In this document: piece by piece, positions 32,112 through 41,632 of the stretch
Layout: each line of letters begins with the position of its first letter
How positions within the stretch are numbered: position 1 is the stretch's first letter
Source of the DNA: JAKFDK01 sp036676195
GTDB lineage: Bacteria > Bacillota > Sulfobacillia > Symbiobacteriales > ZC4RG38
Length of the DNA: 64,000 bases
Assembly: GCA_036676195.1 (NCBI GenBank)
Contig: JAKFDK010000081.1
Coordinates: 1 to 64,000 of the forward strand
Direction of reading: 5' to 3'
The notes under the pieces: model-generated
What the model saw: only the letters and a program-made list of their open reading frames with translations
The model's database searches: none
What the model was told of the DNA's origin: nothing
Program-made: the position numbers and the translations under genes

Positions 32112-34967
32112 ATGGCACGCCTGGAGGCCACAGCCAGTGCCCTGGCAGCGGGCACGGCAGCAGGCACGCCAGCGGGCACGCCAGCGGGCGCAGGGCGCAC
32201 GGGGGTTCCGGAGGCTGACGCCGTCCAAGCCGGCAAGCCGGTGCAGGTGGCTGTTCCGCTGCTGGAACCGAAGCTGCTGCTGCCCAGGCTGCATCAGCCG
32301 CTGGTGGAACGGTCGCGGCTGCTGGCCCGGCTGGATACCGCACTGGAGCATAAACTGACCGTTCTGACGGCTCCGGCCGGTTTTGGGAAGACCACGCTGG
32401 TGCGCCAGTGGATCGCCGGCCGCCGTGCGCGGGGGAACTTGCCGCCGGTTGCCTGGGTGTCCCTGGATGCCGGCGACAACGACCCGGTGCGTTTCTGGCG
32501 CTACGTCATCACCGCCTGCCAGGCGTGGCCGGCCGACGGCGCCCGGTCGGCCCTGACCCTGCTGTCTGCGGCCGCACAGCCTCCGTTCGGGCCGTCGCCC
32601 GTGGAGACCGTGCTGACCGCATTCCTGAATGCGCTGACCCATGGTGGGCAGGGCGGCATACTGGTCCTGGAAGATTACCATGTCATCAGCGCGCCGGCGG
32701 TGCACAAAACGCTGGCCTTCTTCCTGGATCATCTCCCTGCGCCGCTGCACCTGGTGATTCTGTCGCGCCAGGACCCGCCGCTGCCGCTGGCACGGCTGCG
32801 CGCCAGGGGTGACCTCTGTGAGGTGCATGGCGCCGACCTGCGCTTTTCGCCAGCCGAGACCCGGGCTTTTCTGCAGCAGACCATGGCGGTGCCTTTGGCC
32901 ACGCTCTCCCCGGAAACCGCCGACCACCTGGAAACACGCCTGGAGGGCTGGGCCGCCGGGCTGCGCCTGCTGGCCGTCGCGCTGCAGGGGAGCCCGCAGG
33001 CGATCGGGCCGTCCCTCGCCACCCTGGCCTGCAGCCACCGGCAGGTATTGGACTACTTTGTGACTGAAGTTCTGGATGCCCAGCCGGAGCCGCTGCAGCA
33101 CTTCCTCCTGCAAACCAGTTTCCTGGGCCGCCTGACCGGGTCTCTGTGCGATGCGGTGCTGGACAGGCAGGGCAGCGAAATGCTCCTGGACGCCCTGGAG
33201 CGGGCGGGCCTTTTCCTGGAGCGCCTGGACGGACCCGAACTCTGGTACCGTTATCACGCCCTCTTTGCCGAAGCCATGAGCGCCGAGGCGCATCGCCGGC
33301 TGGGCAGTCCGGCGCTGCAGGCGTTGTCCAGCCGGGCGAGCCGGTGGTATGAACAGCAGGGGATGGTGGCGGAGGCGATTGAAGCGGCCCTGGCTGCCGG
33401 GGACATGGTGCGTGCGGCGGGACTGGTTGAGCAGCGGATCGGAAACCAGTTCTTCGGGCGCATGCAAGAGTTTCATACGCTGCGCCGCTGGTTGGAGCAG
33501 GTGCCGGCGGCGGTGATGCAGTCGCACCCGGCCCTCTGTTTGGGCTACGCCATCGCAGTGGCGACCGGCAACGCCCCGGAGCCACCCACCCCGGCCGCCA
33601 TGGCGCTGATGGAGGGGCTGTTGCAAACGGCGGAAGACGGCTGGCGTGCCAGGGGCAACACGGCCAGGCTCGGCGAGGTCTTCGCCTTTCGCGCTCTGGC
33701 CGCGCATCGGCTGGAAAAGCAGGCGCAAGCCGTGGCCCTGGCCAGGCAGGCGCTGGTCTGGCTGCCGGAAGAAGAACGGACGTGGCGGGCCATCAGTCTG
33801 ACCGTTGTCGCCGCAGACGATCTGCAGGAGGGTCGGCTCGACTCGGCCCGCCGGACGCTGCTGGAGGTGCGTGCGCTCTGGGAAGCGGCCGGCAACCGCC
33901 ATGGCCGGCGCAGTGGCATGGTCCTGCTGGGGGCGGTGTACTTCGGGCAGGGCGAGTTGCACCTGGCCACCGAGCACTGTCGCCAGGCGCTCACCGAGGC
34001 CAGGGAAGTCGGGGACGGCGACGACATCGGACCCACCCAGCTTGGCCTGGCCCAGATCCTGTACGAATGGAACGAGTTGGAGGCGGCCGGGCAGGCGGCG
34101 CAGGAGGCGTATGATCTGGGCGTGCAGCTTGCGTACCCCCGACTGCAGGTACAGGCTGCGCTGATGCTGGTGCGGGTACAGCATGCGCAGGGGCAGACCC
34201 GGCTGGCCCAGCAACGACTGGCGGCCCTCATGGCCCAGGTGCTGCCGCAGCGGGAACCGCAGCTTTACCGGGAAGTGCTGGCCGGCCAGGCCCAACTGCT
34301 GCTGGCGCTTGGGGACCGCTCGGCCGCGGCGCGCTGCCTGACGCTCCTGGCCGGTCTTGGGCCGCCCCGCCACGGGCACGCCGAACTGCTCGCAGCCCGC
34401 CTGCTGCTCGCCGAGGGCAGGGCGGAGGCAGCTCTGGATACACTCCGGTGCCAACTGGCGGCGGCACAGGCAGCCGGGCGGACCCGCAGTGCGCTGGAGA
34501 TTCAACTGCTTATGGCCAGGGCGCAGGTTGCCTGCCAGCACGTGCAGGCCGCCAGGGAGTTGCTGCAAACGGTGCTTTCGCTGGTCCATACAGAAGGTTA
34601 CGTGCGCCTGTTCCTGGACGAAGGTGCAGGCATGGCCGCGCTCCTGCGGAGCACCCTGCCCGGCCTGCGCGAGCGGCCATTGACCTCGTATGTTCGGAAT
34701 GTTCTGAGCGCCTTTGTCGCCGAGCCCGAGCAGGCGGCGGGTCAGCCATTTCCGTCGGATCTGTCTGGGCTCATCGAGCCCCTGAGTCCGCAGGAGCAGC
34801 GCGTGCTGCGCCTGCTGGCCACCGGCCTGTCCAACCCGGAGCTGGCACGGGAGCTGGTCGTTTCCGTTAACACCGTTAAGGCTCACGTTAAGAGCATTTA
34901 TCGCAAGCTCAATGTAAACAACCGCCGGGAAGCGGCCGAAGCCCTCCGCCACCTTCCGGCCCTGTAA
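32112..34967 (+). CDS. LuxR-family regulator of the large MalT/LAL type
   Basis: This is an ATP-dependent transcription activator of about 951 residues. The order is: AAA/STAND module with Walker A TAPAGFGKTTLVRQW near the N-terminus and LVLEDYH as Walker B, helical TPR-like repeats through the centre, and a C-terminal LuxR HTH (LSPQEQRVLRLLATGLSN then VSVNTVKAHVKSIYRKL). In MalT the central repeats bind the inducer. Start choice is uncertain: ATG 32112 has only a weak site, and an in-frame TTG at 32052 is possible. The N-terminus carries an Ala/Gly/Thr/Pro-rich stretch from short GC-rich codon repeats. An MFS pump follows 97 bp downstream and is the likely target. Confidence 0.9.
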   Translation: MARLEATASALAAGTAAGTPAGTPAGAGRTGVPEADAVQAGKPVQVAVPLLEPKLLLPRLHQPLVERSRLLARLDTALEHKLTVLTAPAGFGKTTLVRQWIAGRRARGNLPPVAWVSLDAGDNDPVRFWRYVITACQAWPADGARSALTLLSAAAQPPFGPSPVETVLTAFLNALTHGGQGGILVLEDYHVISAPAVHKTLAFFLDHLPAPLHLVILSRQDPPLPLARLRARGDLCEVHGADLRFSPAETRAFLQQTMAVPLATLSPETADHLETRLEGWAAGLRLLAVALQGSPQAIGPSLATLACSHRQVLDYFVTEVLDAQPEPLQHFLLQTSFLGRLTGSLCDAVLDRQGSEMLLDALERAGLFLERLDGPELWYRYHALFAEAMSAEAHRRLGSPALQALSSRASRWYEQQGMVAEAIEAALAAGDMVRAAGLVEQRIGNQFFGRMQEFHTLRRWLEQVPAAVMQSHPALCLGYAIAVATGNAPEPPTPAAMALMEGLLQTAEDGWRARGNTARLGEVFAFRALAAHRLEKQAQAVALARQALVWLPEEERTWRAISLTVVAADDLQEGRLDSARRTLLEVRALWEAAGNRHGRRSGMVLLGAVYFGQGELHLATEHCRQALTEAREVGDGDDIGPTQLGLAQILYEWNELEAAGQAAQEAYDLGVQLAYPRLQVQAALMLVRVQHAQGQTRLAQQRLAALMAQVLPQREPQLYREVLAGQAQLLLALGDRSAAARCLTLLAGLGPPRHGHAELLAARLLLAEGRAEAALDTLRCQLAAAQAAGRTRSALEIQLLMARAQVACQHVQAARELLQTVLSLVHTEGYVRLFLDEGAGMAALLRSTLPGLRERPLTSYVRNVLSAFVAEPEQAAGQPFPSDLSGLIEPLSPQEQRVLRLLATGLSNPELARELVVSVNTVKAHVKSIYRKLNVNNRREAAEALRHLPAL

Positions 34968-35064
34968 CAATCACCCGCGCCATTACCCGGGCGGAGGATG
35001 CCGGTTGACCCGGTTGCGCTTTATACTCACACCAACATCTTCCCGACATGATTGGAGTGTGGGT

Positions 35065-36300
35065 ATGGAGAGCAACCGCCGTCCGGCGCGCCAGACGGTC
35101 GCCTATCTGCTGGCAACCGTCTTTCTGACCGCCACGGGCATGACGATCGTCGGTCCCGTTCTGCCGTTCATTGTGAAACAGTATGTCAGTAACCCGGATC
35201 ACCTGGCTCTGGCGATGGGATGGCTGGCCGCTTCCTACGGCATCTGCCAGTTCTGCGCGGCTCCGGGACTGGGCGTGCTCAGTGATCGCTACGGCCGTCG
35301 CCCGCTGCTGCTGCTCTGTGTGCTCGGTTCTGCCACCGGCTATGCCGTGTTCGGCCTGGGCGGAGCGCTCTGGGTGCTTTTCCTGGGCCAGGTCATCGAT
35401 GGCGTGACTGGCGGCAATATCAGCATTCTGTTCGCCTGTGTGGCCGACCTGAGTGAACCGGAAGAGCGTGGCCGGTTGTTTGGCCAGGTCGGTGCCGCCG
35501 TGGGGGCGGGCTTTATGGTGGGTCCGGTCATCGGCGGCTTTGCGTCCAAACTGGGCGTGTCAGCGCCCCTGTACCTGACCGCGGTGATCCTTTTGGCCAA
35601 CGTGCTGTGGGGCTACTTCCACTTCCCGGAAAGTCTCAGGCCGGAGCATCGCCGGGCGCAGATCAGCCTGGCGGAGTTGAATCCGTTCCGGCAACTGCGC
35701 CGTGTGGCTGCCATCCCCCGGGTGCGCTGGTTCCTGCTGGCGGGCCTTCTGTACGCCCTCGCCTTTGCCGCCCTCACGTCCACCCTGGCGGTGCTCGTCA
35801 TGGATCACATGGGTTGGGAGGCCGATGGCATCGGCCTGCTTTTCCTGGTGGTCGGGGCCATGGACATTCTGGTGCAAGGTGTCCTGATCGGACGGTTGCT
35901 GCCCGTCTTCGGGGATGCCAGGCTGGCCGTGGTCGGAATGGCCGGCTTGATGGGCGGTTATGCGCTGATCAGTTCCGTTGCCTTCGTGGCCTCCCCGCCC
36001 TTGTTGGTGGTCGGCGTGATGCTCTTTGCCTTCAGCACCGGACTGGTGGAACCGGCCCTGGGCAGCCTGGTTTCGCAGGCGGCCGGAACAGGCGAGCAGG
36101 GCGTTGTTCAGGGGGGCGGCCAGTCGGTCCAGTCGCTGGCACGCATTCTTGGGCCGCTGTGGGGCGGTGCGCTGTATGCCCGGTTGGGTCATGCGACGCC
36201 CTACTGGTCAGGGGTCGTATTGGTTGGCCTGGCCATCCTCGCCACGTTCCGGGCAATGTCAGTCAGCACGGGTTACCGGTTCGGCAGCCCTCGGGCATAG
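35065..36300 (+). CDS. MFS drug/metabolite efflux transporter, TetA-like (DHA1)
   Basis: This 411-residue membrane transporter has 12 predicted helices. The family loop motif LSDRYGRRP lies between helices 2 and 3, and GFMVGPVIGG lies in helix 5, as in drug/H+ antiporters of the TetA group. ATG 35065 is used because GGAG sits seven to eight bases upstream; an earlier in-frame start at 35005 adds a polar segment. It follows the LuxR-type regulator in the same direction and may be controlled by it. The substrate is unknown. Confidence 0.88.
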   Translation: MESNRRPARQTVAYLLATVFLTATGMTIVGPVLPFIVKQYVSNPDHLALAMGWLAASYGICQFCAAPGLGVLSDRYGRRPLLLLCVLGSATGYAVFGLGGALWVLFLGQVIDGVTGGNISILFACVADLSEPEERGRLFGQVGAAVGAGFMVGPVIGGFASKLGVSAPLYLTAVILLANVLWGYFHFPESLRPEHRRAQISLAELNPFRQLRRVAAIPRVRWFLLAGLLYALAFAALTSTLAVLVMDHMGWEADGIGLLFLVVGAMDILVQGVLIGRLLPVFGDARLAVVGMAGLMGGYALISSVAFVASPPLLVVGVMLFAFSTGLVEPALGSLVSQAAGTGEQGVVQGGGQSVQSLARILGPLWGGALYARLGHATPYWSGVVLVGLAILATFRAMSVSTGYRFGSPRA

Positions 36301-36575
36301 TTCCGACAGCACCAACCTTGCCCGGGGTCCAGCATGCATTGGCGTTGATCACCAGGCCTGCCGCAACCTGGAGCCGCGCATGCCGGCATGGGTAACGGGC
36401 CCGTTCGGAGTCAAGATCAGATGGACACCGTTCACAAGTCCAATGGTTTAAAGAGGTAGGACCGATTTACTATTAGAACTTTCAGGACACAGACCCGGGT
36501 AAGGGTACGCCATCGCATGCAAATGCCTGTCATTGTGGTATTTTACTTGTATCCGAATTGAAAGGAGTGGTTTAA

Positions 36576-36901
36576 GTGTCCAGTCAAAAGATTACTCCAT
36601 TTTTGATGTTCTCTGGCAGGGCAGAAGTGCTGAGGGGACCGTATTACATGCGACCTTTTCACTCAACGGACAAGTGTTTATGTGCATCGATAGTGCCGTT
36701 AAGCATGAGTTTACATTTACGCCTGCAATATCATTTTATGTAACATGTGACACTGAGGATGAGATTGATCGGCTCTTTGAGAAGTTATCTCAAGAGGGCG
36801 CAGTTTTCATGCCGTTAGCGGCTTACCCATTTAGTCAAAAGTTTGGTTGGGTTGGCGATAAATTTGGCGTTTCATGGCAATTGGATTTGAAAAAGAGCTA
36901 A
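36576..36901 (+). pseudogene. PhnB/VOC-family protein, internally deleted and frameshifted
   Basis: GTG 36576 has AAAGGAG eight bases upstream and reads KITPFLMFSGRAE, the usual start of PhnB-like VOC proteins. About 20 codons in, homology resumes in a different frame with EGTVLHATFSLNGQVFMCID and continues to the normal C-terminus (FGWVGDKFGVSWQL) at 36901. Roughly 40 residues between the two parts are missing. The break lies at GCAGAA/GCTGAG, a near repeat, near base 36628. The open frame from 36533 is therefore misleading. The GC content is lower than in neighbours. Confidence 0.82.
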
Positions 36902-36933
36902 GTGGTCCCCGCCGTAAATCCCCATTGGGTTAG

Positions 36934-36963
36934 GCGGCCGGGGCGGGATACTTCCCCGGCCGC
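36934..36963. terminator. GC-rich hairpin between convergent genes
   Basis: A 10-bp perfect stem, GCGGCCGGGG/CCCCGGCCGC, lies between the PhnB remnant and the convergent DUF1801 stop. There is no real T-tract on either strand. It is probably a bidirectional transcription barrier. Confidence 0.55.
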
Positions 36964-37404
36964 TTATTGCCGACTCTTCTCGTATTGCTGAATGAACTGA
37001 TCAACAGAGACCAGGGAAACCGCTTTCCCGATCAGAGGGAGCGGAAGGTCCTCAAGCCGCTTGAAGCGGACACAGCTCTTGCCCATATCCAGTTTCTTTC
37101 CGGTTGCGAGATATTCCTCACGAAACGAGTGCTCTGTATCGCGATCACTATAGATCCCCATGAGATAGAGGGACATGTAATTCTTCTGGGAGGCAAGAGC
37201 TACGTACCCCAGTGGTTGCCCGTTATAGGTTGTGGGATATCGACTGAGAGGCACGTAGTAACCAATCATCCCGTACTGCATGCCTTCCCGGTATCCATCT
37301 GGAAGGTTCTCGAGAATGACTTTGCGAACCGCCGTGAGCGCATTCCGCCTGTCTTCCGGAAGGCTGGCCAGGTATTCGTCGACCGTTTGCGCCTGGCTTT
37401 GCAT
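36964..37404 (-). CDS. DUF1801 (YdhG-like) small protein
   Basis: This 146-residue protein of the DUF1801 family has TVDEYLASLPEDRR at the N-terminus, EGMQYGMIGYYVPL, then YMSLYLMG and GKSCVRFKRLEDLPL. Structures in this family are frataxin-like or compact alpha/beta folds; an iron-handling role has been proposed for some members, but function is not established. ATG 37404 is chosen; the GTG at 37416 sits on top of its own GAGAG site. The gene is lower in GC than the catabolic operons. Confidence 0.8.
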   Translation of the reverse strand: MQSQAQTVDEYLASLPEDRRNALTAVRKVILENLPDGYREGMQYGMIGYYVPLSRYPTTYNGQPLGYVALASQKNYMSLYLMGIYSDRDTEHSFREEYLATGKKLDMGKSCVRFKRLEDLPLPLIGKAVSLVSVDQFIQQYEKSRQ

Positions 37405-37845
37405 GCTCTTCGCCACCTCTCAGGTTATCAGTCACAGGAGCGGGTGTAGACGATCCACTCCTGGAAGTTCCAGCTATCGGTGAAGTTGAACTCCAACTGG
37501 TCCGCCGATGTTGAGTTCGGCGGTACCCGGACCCCAGCCCTCCAGCCCGGCGAAGGTGACATGGCAGCGGAAGCCACGTGCCGCTTCTGGCAGTCCCAGA
37601 TGCCGACGAAGCTGACCTGTGAGCACCAGTATTCTTCCAGTTTCCTGAGGTAAGCGGCCCGGTCCCGGCGGTATCTCCTCCGCTACCGCCAGGGTGCCTG
37701 GGAGGTCCGCCAGCCGGACCGCTCTTTCCGGAGCACGGGCACCGGCCGCTGGACAGGTGAGTGTACCCACAGCATGAACGGGATTTGGCCGGGGTATATA
37801 CCGTGTGCAACCCCAGGCGTCTGGCGCCTGCAACCATAGCCTGAA
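37405..37845. other. Degenerate stretch without a confident gene
   Basis: I find no intact gene in these 440 bp. On the minus strand one frame ends with a protein-like tail (FNFTDSWNFQEWIVYTRS) at 37508-37428 just before a TGA, and an adjoining frame reads FRCHVTFAGLEGWGPG. They may be two frames of one broken gene whose product I do not recognise. The long minus-strand open frame through here (to 38199) joins unrelated pieces. Confidence 0.4.
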
Positions 37846-38097
37846 CGAGATGTTGACCGACAGATCCTGGGCCAGGCAGCCCAGCCGCCGCAGGTGGGCC
37901 TTCTGGACTGCGTAGCGATCAAGGTCGCGCATCAGACCAGACCGCTCCGCAACGCCCAGGAACTCTTCCGGACCGGTGATCGCCCCGGTCTCTTCGCTCA
38001 TGCGCAAAAGCAGTTCGCTGTGTGACACCCGTTTTCGTGCTGGTTGAGGATGGGCATCAAGGAGCAGCCGGTTGTCAGCCATCGCCTGTCGAAGCGC
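37846..38097 (-). pseudogene. Fragment of an EAL-domain protein
   Basis: About 84 codons on the minus strand match the first third of an EAL domain: LRQAMADNRLLLDAHPQ, SELLLRM in the place of YE-LLRM, then GPEEFLGVAERSGLM and LSVNIS. Everything after SVNIS (the DDFG, KID and AEGVE motifs) is absent, and no GGDEF or sensor part precedes it. It abuts the helicase-like fragment on the opposite strand, so both are truncated at a common junction near 38098. Confidence 0.65.
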
Positions 38098-38100
38098 CCT

Positions 38101-38268
38101 ACCGCAAGGGATGCTCGGTTCCTGTACGTAGTGCTCACCCGTGCACTGCACGAACTGGCTGTGTTTTACCTGGGCGAGTTGACGCCGCTGCTGGACCATG
38201 TACCGGAGGCGCTGTACCGTCGCCCATTTGTCCTTGTTTCATGCGCCTCTTGCGGGCGATCCGAATAG
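38101..38268 (+). pseudogene. C-terminal fragment of a UvrD/HelD-like helicase
   Basis: The plus-strand frame reads RFLYVVLTRALHELAVFY then GELTPLLDHVPEALYR, which matches the last helicase motif and tail of UvrD-superfamily proteins, closest to HelD-type RNA-polymerase recycling factors. Nothing upstream encodes the Walker motifs or 2A/2B domains, so only the final 55 or so residues survive. Confidence 0.6.
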
Positions 38269-38341
38269 CATTTCCCGGACAGGGAATCATGACCCCATCG
38301 GGCAGCCTGCATCCCAATCCGGCTGAGCAAAGAGGGTCCGT

Positions 38342-38878
38342 ATGCGCATCAGGCAGCTCCGGTTGCTGTTGACCCCCGACGATCTGACCCAGTTCCTGCT
38401 GCCCCACCTGCAATCTGACCGGATCACGAATCTTTCCCTGCAGAGCGAGGAGGGCGTTTTTCGGGTTCGTTGTCATTATCGGTTCGGTTTATTGACCCTC
38501 CCGGTCGATCTGGCCCTGAGGGTAGCGGAAGTCAGGCCGGAATTGTTGGACCTGGCCGTCTCCATACAAGCCGGGATCCCGCTGGGGCCGGCCCTGCTGC
38601 AGGAGGCGCTGGTGGCACTGGTGAAGAAGAGCGGGCTCGACGCCGTTGCCGTTAATAAGTCCCACCTGCTGGTGCGGATGGATAAACTGGTGCGCCACCT
38701 GCAAACCTGCTTCCGGCTTGGCTCAGTGGCCTTCACCCGCGAGGGCATTGCCGTGGATGTGGCCGACCTGATGCTACCGCCGTCACTACTGTCGCAGGCG
38801 CCGTCGGCGCCGTTACTGTCGCCCCGCTGGCCACGCCGGTCCGGTGCGGATGCCGCCACCGCCGGCCACACAACCTGA
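38342..38878 (+). CDS. Hypothetical protein
   Basis: This 178-residue ORF starts at ATG 38342 with GAGGG five bases upstream. The first 150 residues alternate beta-like strands (LQSEEGVFRVRCHYRFG, LTLPVDLALRV) with amphipathic helices. The pattern loosely recalls LmeA/DUF2993-type lipid-binding proteins, but I cannot assign a family. The C-terminal 30 residues are Ser/Pro/Ala/Arg-rich and probably disordered. It stands alone, next to the gene graveyard and convergent with the CoA operon. Confidence 0.6.
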   Translation: MRIRQLRLLLTPDDLTQFLLPHLQSDRITNLSLQSEEGVFRVRCHYRFGLLTLPVDLALRVAEVRPELLDLAVSIQAGIPLGPALLQEALVALVKKSGLDAVAVNKSHLLVRMDKLVRHLQTCFRLGSVAFTREGIAVDVADLMLPPSLLSQAPSAPLLSPRWPRRSGADAATAGHTT

Positions 38879-39075
38879 ACCGGCGACGGCAGCGGCGGCC
38901 CGGCAGCGGTGGCAATCGTCAAGATGCTTCGCCCCCGCCCGGGTCGGGGAGTGCAGGGTCGGGCGGGTCGAGGTCCCCCAGCGGGCCGGGCGGCGGCCGG
39001 CGGCTCCGGCTTTGCAGTTCACTGGCCACCAGCAGTCTGCTGAGCCTGTCAGGGAAAGCCTCAAAAGACGCTGTA

Positions 39076-39870
39076 CTATTCCTCGTTGCGGCGGAACTTG
39101 GACCAGTCGGCCTTGCGCTTTTCCACAAAGGCAGACGTGCCCTCGTGGAACTCCTCGGTCCCCTGCATCAGGGTGAGCAGGGTGGAACCATGGTTCACCG
39201 AGGCAAACAACTGGTCGGAATTGTAGTTCAGCGACAGCTTGGCAATGCGGATGGCCTGCGGGCTGCGCTCCAGCAGTTCATCGACCCAGCGCTGCACCTC
39301 GGCCTCCAGTTCGCCGTCGGGCACCACCTTGTTGATCCAGCCCATATCGAGGGCTTCCTGGGCCGTGTACTGGCGGCACCAGTACACGATCTCCCGGGCC
39401 CGCTTGTCGCCAACCAGCCCGGGCAGGAGCTGGGTGCCCCACCACAGCGGCGTGCTGCCCATTTTCGGCCCGGCCTGGCCAAACTTGGACTCTTCGGTGG
39501 CAATGGAAACATCGGACAGCAGGTTCAGTTCGTTGCCGCCGCCGATGCAGTAACCGCGGATGGCGGCGATGACCGGCTTGGGGCAGTTGCGCATGGCAAT
39601 GGCCAGGCGCATGAGCTTGCGGTGGTGCTCCCGCCCGCGGGAAGGCGTGAAGTTGTTTTCCACCTTCACGTCGCCGCCGGTACAGAACGACTTGCCACCG
39701 GCACCGGTGAACACCACGGCGGCCAGGGTATCATCGGCCCCGGCATCTTCAAAGGCAGTGGCCAGTTCGTCCAGGGTCTGGTTCCGGAAGGCGTTGTAGA
39801 CCCGGGGCCGGTTAATGGTGATCCAGGCGGCATTGCCGCGCTTTTCATAAAGAATATCTTCGAACTGCAT
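39076..39870 (-). CDS. badI: BadI-like 2-ketocyclohexanecarboxyl-CoA hydrolase (crotonase superfamily)
   Basis: This 264-residue crotonase-fold protein closely resembles BadI/MenB: MQFEDILYEKRGNAAWITIN at the start, FCTGGD, GYCIGGGNELN, FGQAGPKMGS, then KRAREIVYWCRQYTAQEA. BadI hydrolyses 2-ketocyclohexane-1-carboxyl-CoA to pimeloyl-CoA, the ring-opening step. The phrase GPKMGS and the W-Y-C block are typical of BadI rather than of general enoyl-CoA hydratases, but the related MenB-like activity cannot be excluded. It is the distal gene of the CoA operon, 50 bp behind the CoA ligase. Confidence 0.78.
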   Translation of the reverse strand: MQFEDILYEKRGNAAWITINRPRVYNAFRNQTLDELATAFEDAGADDTLAAVVFTGAGGKSFCTGGDVKVENNFTPSRGREHHRKLMRLAIAMRNCPKPVIAAIRGYCIGGGNELNLLSDVSIATEESKFGQAGPKMGSTPLWWGTQLLPGLVGDKRAREIVYWCRQYTAQEALDMGWINKVVPDGELEAEVQRWVDELLERSPQAIRIAKLSLNYNSDQLFASVNHGSTLLTLMQGTEEFHEGTSAFVEKRKADWSKFRRNEE

Positions 39871-39920
39871 AGTTATATTTCTCCTCCTCTGTTTGACTGC
39901 GCACCCGCTGTCGGTACCGC

Positions 39921-41579
39921 TTACTGCGCCTTGAGTTGCTCCAACAACTGCTCCCGCAACTTGAATTTCTGTACCTTGCCACTGGCAGTCAGGGGCAGGT
40001 CGGCGACCGTCTCCACCCGGTCAGGAATCTTGTACTTGGCCACCCGATCGGCAAAAAAGGTGACCAGGTCGGCCCGGGTGAGCTGGGTCCCGGCCTGCCG
40101 GGGTACGACAAACGCACAGGTCCGTTCGCCCAGGTAGTCGTCCGGATAGCCCACCACATATGCTTGCTGGACGGCGGGGTGGCCGCTGACCAGCGCTTCC
40201 ATCTCGGTAGCATAAATGTTCTGTCCGCCGCGGATGATCATGTCCTTGATGCGGCCGTTGATGCGTACATAGCCGTGTTCGTCCATAACGGCCAGGTCGC
40301 CGGTGTGGAACCACCCGGCCCCATCGATGGCGGCAGCGGTCGCCTCCGGATTATGGTAATAGCCCAGGGTGCGGGTCATACCGCGGATACATAGCTCGCC
40401 GGACACCCCGAGGGGCACAATCCGCCCGGTCTGGGGTTCGATCACCTTGGTCTCCATGCCCCGCACCGGCGGCCCCACCGAGCCACAGGAAACCTCCAGG
40501 GCGTCCTCGGGCCGGGTACAGTGAATGCCGCCGCACTCAGTCGAGCCGTAGGTCTGAAAGAACTGCGCCCCGAAGGCATCGCAAAACTGTTTGGCCACCA
40601 GGTAGGGTACCGGCGATCCGGCACACCACAGGCCACGCACCCGGCTGAGATCATAGCGATGGAAGTTGGGGTGGTCCTTCATGGCAATGAACATGGCCGG
40701 TACGCCGATCAGGATGGTGGCTCCGGTCCGCTCCGCTTCCCGCAGGGCGTATTCGGGCTCCCACTGGCCCAGATATACGGCGGTCAGGCGGAAGAGCACG
40801 GCGGCGTTCTGGGAATGGTGGCAACCAATCGAGTGGGTCAGCGGCGACATGACCACCATCACATCATCGTGGCGGGCACCCCATGCCTCGCAGTTGAGCA
40901 AGGCCGCGCCCGCCCGGTGATTATGGGTCATCATGGCGCCCTTGGGGGCGCCGGTGGTGCCGGAGGTGTAGCCGATCTCCAGCAGGTCGTCGGCCTCGAC
41001 CGGATGCTCCCGCAGGTACACCCGGTGCAGGTAATCATCCGGATATTTCACCTGCCAGTCGGTGGCCAGCAGGCGATTCAGGGCGACCACCCCGGCGGTG
41101 CGGTCTGCCTCGGTATGCTCGCCCAGCACCAGAATATACTCCAGTTTGGGCAGGTGCGGTCGCAGGGACTGCACCATGGCCACGTAGTCAAAGCCGGTGC
41201 CGGCGGGCACCGCCACGGCACGGGCCTCGCTGTGCCCGAGGATGGTCAGGAATTCCTGCTCCCGGTAGCGGACGCTGATCGGGCTCGACACCAGCCCGAG
41301 CCGGGCCGCGGCATAGTACATGAAGGTATACTCGGGCACGTCCGGCAGGCACAGGGCGATGCGGTCCCCGTGCACCAGGCCCAGGTCCAGCAGGCCCAGG
41401 GCCAGGTTGTCGACCTGGCGGGCCAGTTCGCTGAAGGTCATGTGCCGCTCGCCGTAAATCATCACAGTGCGATCCGGGATCTCCATAGCCGCTGCCTCTA
41501 CATAGTCGCCAAGAGCGCGGCCCAGGGGGAAGACGTGCCCCTCCCCCTGCCTGTAACTGGGTTTGTGTTGATTGACCAA
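39921..41579 (-). CDS. AMP-dependent acyl-CoA synthetase, AliA-like
   Basis: This 552-residue adenylate-forming ligase activates a carboxylic acid to its CoA thioester. It has YTSGTTGAPKGAMMTHNH (P-loop), YGSTECGG, the hinge RINGRIKDMIIRGGQNIY and the C-terminal catalytic lysine in TASGKVQKFK. In an operon with ring dehydrogenation, hydration and BadI-like cleavage, cyclohexanecarboxylate or a similar acid is a reasonable substrate (inference). The start is at 41579 (ATG), preceded by GGAGGG. The gene is adjacent to an SsuABC-like importer that may supply the acid. Confidence 0.88.
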   Translation of the reverse strand: MVNQHKPSYRQGEGHVFPLGRALGDYVEAAAMEIPDRTVMIYGERHMTFSELARQVDNLALGLLDLGLVHGDRIALCLPDVPEYTFMYYAAARLGLVSSPISVRYREQEFLTILGHSEARAVAVPAGTGFDYVAMVQSLRPHLPKLEYILVLGEHTEADRTAGVVALNRLLATDWQVKYPDDYLHRVYLREHPVEADDLLEIGYTSGTTGAPKGAMMTHNHRAGAALLNCEAWGARHDDVMVVMSPLTHSIGCHHSQNAAVLFRLTAVYLGQWEPEYALREAERTGATILIGVPAMFIAMKDHPNFHRYDLSRVRGLWCAGSPVPYLVAKQFCDAFGAQFFQTYGSTECGGIHCTRPEDALEVSCGSVGPPVRGMETKVIEPQTGRIVPLGVSGELCIRGMTRTLGYYHNPEATAAAIDGAGWFHTGDLAVMDEHGYVRINGRIKDMIIRGGQNIYATEMEALVSGHPAVQQAYVVGYPDDYLGERTCAFVVPRQAGTQLTRADLVTFFADRVAKYKIPDRVETVADLPLTASGKVQKFKLREQLLEQLKAQ

Positions 41580-41632
41580 AGCTTTCCCTCCTGTCCAAAC
41601 GCCGGGGCCGGGGCCGGGGTCGGGGCCTGCGC

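Noticed and set aside
32013..34970. 985-codon minus-strand open frame opposite the LuxR regulator
   Set aside because: Antisense shadow of a clearly coding LAL-type regulator; no recognisable fold.
36533..36901. Intact 122-residue VOC protein starting at 36533
   Set aside because: Its first 30 residues are out of frame with the family; the true start motif lies in another frame from 36576.
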